Assembly: GCF_938045205.1 (NCBI RefSeq)
Contig: NZ_CALIMY010000036.1
Span: forward strand, 1 to 6,301
Length of the DNA stretch: 6,301 bases
Reading direction: 5' to 3'
DNA from: an uncultured Campylobacter sp.
GTDB taxonomy: Bacteria; Campylobacterota; Campylobacteria; Campylobacterales; Campylobacteraceae
Notes under the pieces: generated by a model
Told to the model about the DNA's origin: nothing
Databases searched by the model: none
Seen by the model: only the letters and a program-made list of their open reading frames with translations
In this document: one piece after another, positions 4,301-6,301 of the stretch
Position numbering within the stretch: the first letter of the stretch is position 1
Layout of the letters: each line of letters starts with the position of its first letter
Position numbers and translations under genes: made by a program

Positions 4301-6142
4301 ATGGCAAAGAAAAAATTTAAGACCGAAGTGAATGATCTGCTAAATTTGATGATCCATTCGCTTTATTCAAACAAGGAGATTTTTCTGCGCGAGCTCATCT
4401 CAAACGCAAGCGACGCGCTGGATAAATTAAACTATTTGTGCCTTACAAACGACGAATATAAGGCGCTTTCATATGTGCCGCGCATCGATATAAAGATCGA
4501 CAAAGAGGCCAAAACGCTAAGCATCGGCGACAACGGCATCGGTATGGACGAGGCCGAGCTTGAGAGCAATCTAGGCACTATCGCGCGCAGCGGCACGAAG
4601 GGCTTTATGGCGAGCCTTAGCGGCGATGCGGCGAAGGACAGCAACCTCATCGGACAGTTCGGCGTCGGGTTTTATTCGGCTTTTATGGTAGCGGATCATA
4701 TCGAAGTTATCAGCCGCAAGCCGCTCTCGCAAGACGGCTATAAATGGAGCAGCGACGCGAGCAACTACATGGTCGAAAAAGCGCAAAAAGAGGACTTCGG
4801 CACGACGATAATTCTGCATATGAAAGATGAGGAGTTTTTGGACGGCTATAGGCTCGAAGGCATTATCAAAAAATACTCCAACCACATCCCCTATCCGATC
4901 TTTATGGATAAAGAAGAATACGTGCCTGCGCAAAAAGAGGGCGAGCAGGGACATAGCGAAATCAAAAACGTCCAGATCAACCGCGCTAGTGCGCTTTGGC
5001 AGCTGCCAAAAAACAGCCTAAAGTCTGGCGATTACAATGAATTTTACAAGCAGATCAGCCACGATAGCGGCGATCCGCTGTTTTATATCCACACCAAGGC
5101 CGAGGGCACGCACGAATACACGACGCTTTTTTACGTGCCGAGCAGCGAGCCCTTCGATCTATACCGCGTCGATTATCAAAGCGGCGTGAAGCTCTACGTC
5201 AAGCGCGTTTTCATCACCGACGATGCCAAAGAGCTGCTGCCTAGCTACCTGCGCTTCGTGCGCGGCATAATGGACGTCGAGGATCTGCCGCTAAACGTAA
5301 GCCGCGAAATTCTGCAAGAAAACCGAATTTTAGCCTACGTCCGCGAACAAAGCGTCAAAAAAATTCTATCCGAGTTGGAAAAGCTTTTGCAGAACGATCG
5401 CGAAAAATACATAAAATTTTACGAATTATTCGGCAAGGTTTTGAAAGAGGGGCTTTACGGCTTCGGCGCAAACAAAGAGGAAATTTTAAAGCTCTGTCTT
5501 TTTAAATCAAACCTGCGAGAGGGACTCATCACGCTTAGCGAGTATAAGGAAAAAATGGGCGCGGAGCAAAAAGAGATCTATTATATCGCCGGAAACAGTG
5601 CCGCGATGCTTAAAAGCTCGCCTCTGATCGAGAAATTTAACGCCGAGGGCACGGAGGTGCTGCTCTGCGACGATGAGATCGATACGATCGTGATGCCTGG
5701 CGTTTTTGAGTTTGATAAGACGCCGGTTAAAAACGCGACTTCGATCAAGCAGGAAGCTGCAAACGACGATACCGCGACGCCGCAAGCCAAAGAGATTGCC
5801 GCGAAGATCAAAGAAATTCTAGGCGAACGCGTCAAGGACGTTAAAATTTCATCGCGTCTAAGCGGCTCGCTTTCCTGCCTTGTTTTTGACGAGAACGATC
5901 CCGATTTTGCGACGCAGCAGCTGCTTAAGCAGATGGGAGGTCGCAATCTGCCGCCAATAAAGCCGATTTTGGAGATCAATGCAGATCACGAGATCATCAA
6001 AAAGCTGCAGGCCGATAAGCTGATGCTGCCGCAAGTAGCCGAGATAATCTACGATCTGGCACGTCTTAGCGAGGGGCAGGAGCTTGAAAATCCGAGCGAG
6101 TTTATCAAAAACGTAAACGAGCTAATCGCAAAGGCTCTGTAG
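4301..6142 (+). CDS. htpG: HtpG, bacterial Hsp90 molecular chaperone
   Basis: Cytosolic homodimeric ATP-dependent chaperone of 613 residues, full length for the family, that remodels client proteins, usually with the DnaK system. The N-terminal GHKL ATPase domain (about 1-215) shows ELISNASDALDKL (31-43) with the catalytic Glu31 and Mg-binding Asn35, IGDNGIGMD (75-83) with adenine-binding Asp77, GTIARSGTK (92-100), and the lid glycines in GQFGVGFYSAF (118-128). The middle domain (about 225-480) has ALWQLPKNSL (231-240), LFYVPSSEPFDLY (276-288), and NVSREILQ (332-339), whose Arg335 should contact the ATP gamma-phosphate. A linker rich in Asp, Thr and Ala (about 486-498) leads to the C-terminal dimerisation domain. 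The start is ATG with AAGGA (4289-4293) seven bases upstream. It is monocistronic, with its own promoter, candidate HrcA and HspR operators, and a terminator. Confidence 0.98.
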   Translation: MAKKKFKTEVNDLLNLMIHSLYSNKEIFLRELISNASDALDKLNYLCLTNDEYKALSYVPRIDIKIDKEAKTLSIGDNGIGMDEAELESNLGTIARSGTKGFMASLSGDAAKDSNLIGQFGVGFYSAFMVADHIEVISRKPLSQDGYKWSSDASNYMVEKAQKEDFGTTIILHMKDEEFLDGYRLEGIIKKYSNHIPYPIFMDKEEYVPAQKEGEQGHSEIKNVQINRASALWQLPKNSLKSGDYNEFYKQISHDSGDPLFYIHTKAEGTHEYTTLFYVPSSEPFDLYRVDYQSGVKLYVKRVFITDDAKELLPSYLRFVRGIMDVEDLPLNVSREILQENRILAYVREQSVKKILSELEKLLQNDREKYIKFYELFGKVLKEGLYGFGANKEEILKLCLFKSNLREGLITLSEYKEKMGAEQKEIYYIAGNSAAMLKSSPLIEKFNAEGTEVLLCDDEIDTIVMPGVFEFDKTPVKNATSIKQEAANDDTATPQAKEIAAKIKEILGERVKDVKISSRLSGSLSCLVFDENDPDFATQQLLKQMGGRNLPPIKPILEINADHEIIKKLQADKLMLPQVAEIIYDLARLSEGQELENPSEFIKNVNELIAKAL

Positions 6143-6182
6143 ATTATCTAAATTTAGAGCTTCTATCCGTTATCTAAATTCC

Positions 6183-6230
6183 GCGCGGCTGCATAGGCTG
6201 TATAAATCTATGTAGCCGCGCTTTAAATTT
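6183..6230 (+). terminator. Strong intrinsic terminator of htpG
   Basis: The arm 6183-6196 pairs with 6208-6221 over 14 bp with a single G-T wobble, starting with GCGCGGCT, around an 11-nt loop. It is followed at once by TTTAAATTT. It begins 40 nt after the htpG stop codon. Together with the promoter at 4243-4271 it defines a single-gene transcription unit. The stem is symmetric but on the minus strand it is followed by GGAATTTAG, so it should work mainly in the plus direction. Confidence 0.85.
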
Positions 6231-6258
6231 AAAAAGAAATTTTAGCTAGCAAGCTTTA

Positions 6259-6294
6259 CCGCGCTTTCTAAATTTTAAAATTTAAAAGCGGCGG
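6259..6294. repeat. AT-centred imperfect inverted repeat at window edge
   Basis: A perfect 14-bp palindrome AAATTTTAAAATTT (6270-6283) is flanked by CCGCGCTTT (6259-6267) and AAAAGCGGCGG (6284-6294), which pair with one bulged base. It could be a bidirectional terminator or part of the next gene's region. The minus-strand frames entering from the right all stop in this area, so a gene ending just inside or beyond the window cannot be excluded, but none is recognisable. Confidence 0.35.
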
Positions 6295-6301
6295 AATTTT
6301 C

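Overview
The window looks like chromosomal DNA of a Campylobacterota species, most likely a Campylobacter of the higher-GC oral type (C. gracilis, C. rectus and C. showae are candidates). The grounds are the Campylobacter-like FtsW and MurG proteins sitting side by side, the very frequent AAATTT/TAAATTT words between genes, the AAGGA-type ribosome binding sites, and a Helicobacter/Campylobacter-style heat-shock promoter. The species is an inference from memory of these families and was not searched.

Layout: positions 1-513 hold no convincing gene. They contain a cluster of degenerate repeats and small GC-rich hairpins whose composition differs from the other spacers. Next come ftsW (514-1674, +) and murG (1811-2824, +), the lipid II polymerase of the septum and the glycosyltransferase that makes lipid II. 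They are probably one transcription unit with a 136-nt hairpin-bearing spacer. A 228-nt convergent spacer follows. The next gene (3053-3964, -) encodes an unnamed single-pass membrane protein whose predicted periplasmic part carries four cysteine-paired Sel1/Hcp-like repeats. The 336-nt divergent spacer 3965-4300 holds two strong sigma70 promoters facing outward. The last gene is htpG (4301-6142, +), the bacterial Hsp90, followed by a strong hairpin terminator (6183-6230) and a further inverted repeat at the window edge.

The best-supported regulatory observation is the htpG control region. A perfect TTGACA-N17-TATAAT promoter with an extended -10 is overlapped by a CIRCE-like HrcA operator (4252-4278), and 26 bp upstream lies a perfect inverted repeat with the geometry of an HspR operator (HAIR, 4206-4226). 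This suggests joint HspR/HrcA repression of htpG, as known for the groESL and dnaK operons of Helicobacter pylori. The least explained stretch is the repeat cluster upstream of ftsW.

No mobile element, CRISPR array, defence system, tRNA or rRNA was seen. The ftsW-murG pair and htpG are ordinary housekeeping genes. The Sel1-like gene is the only protein of unknown role.
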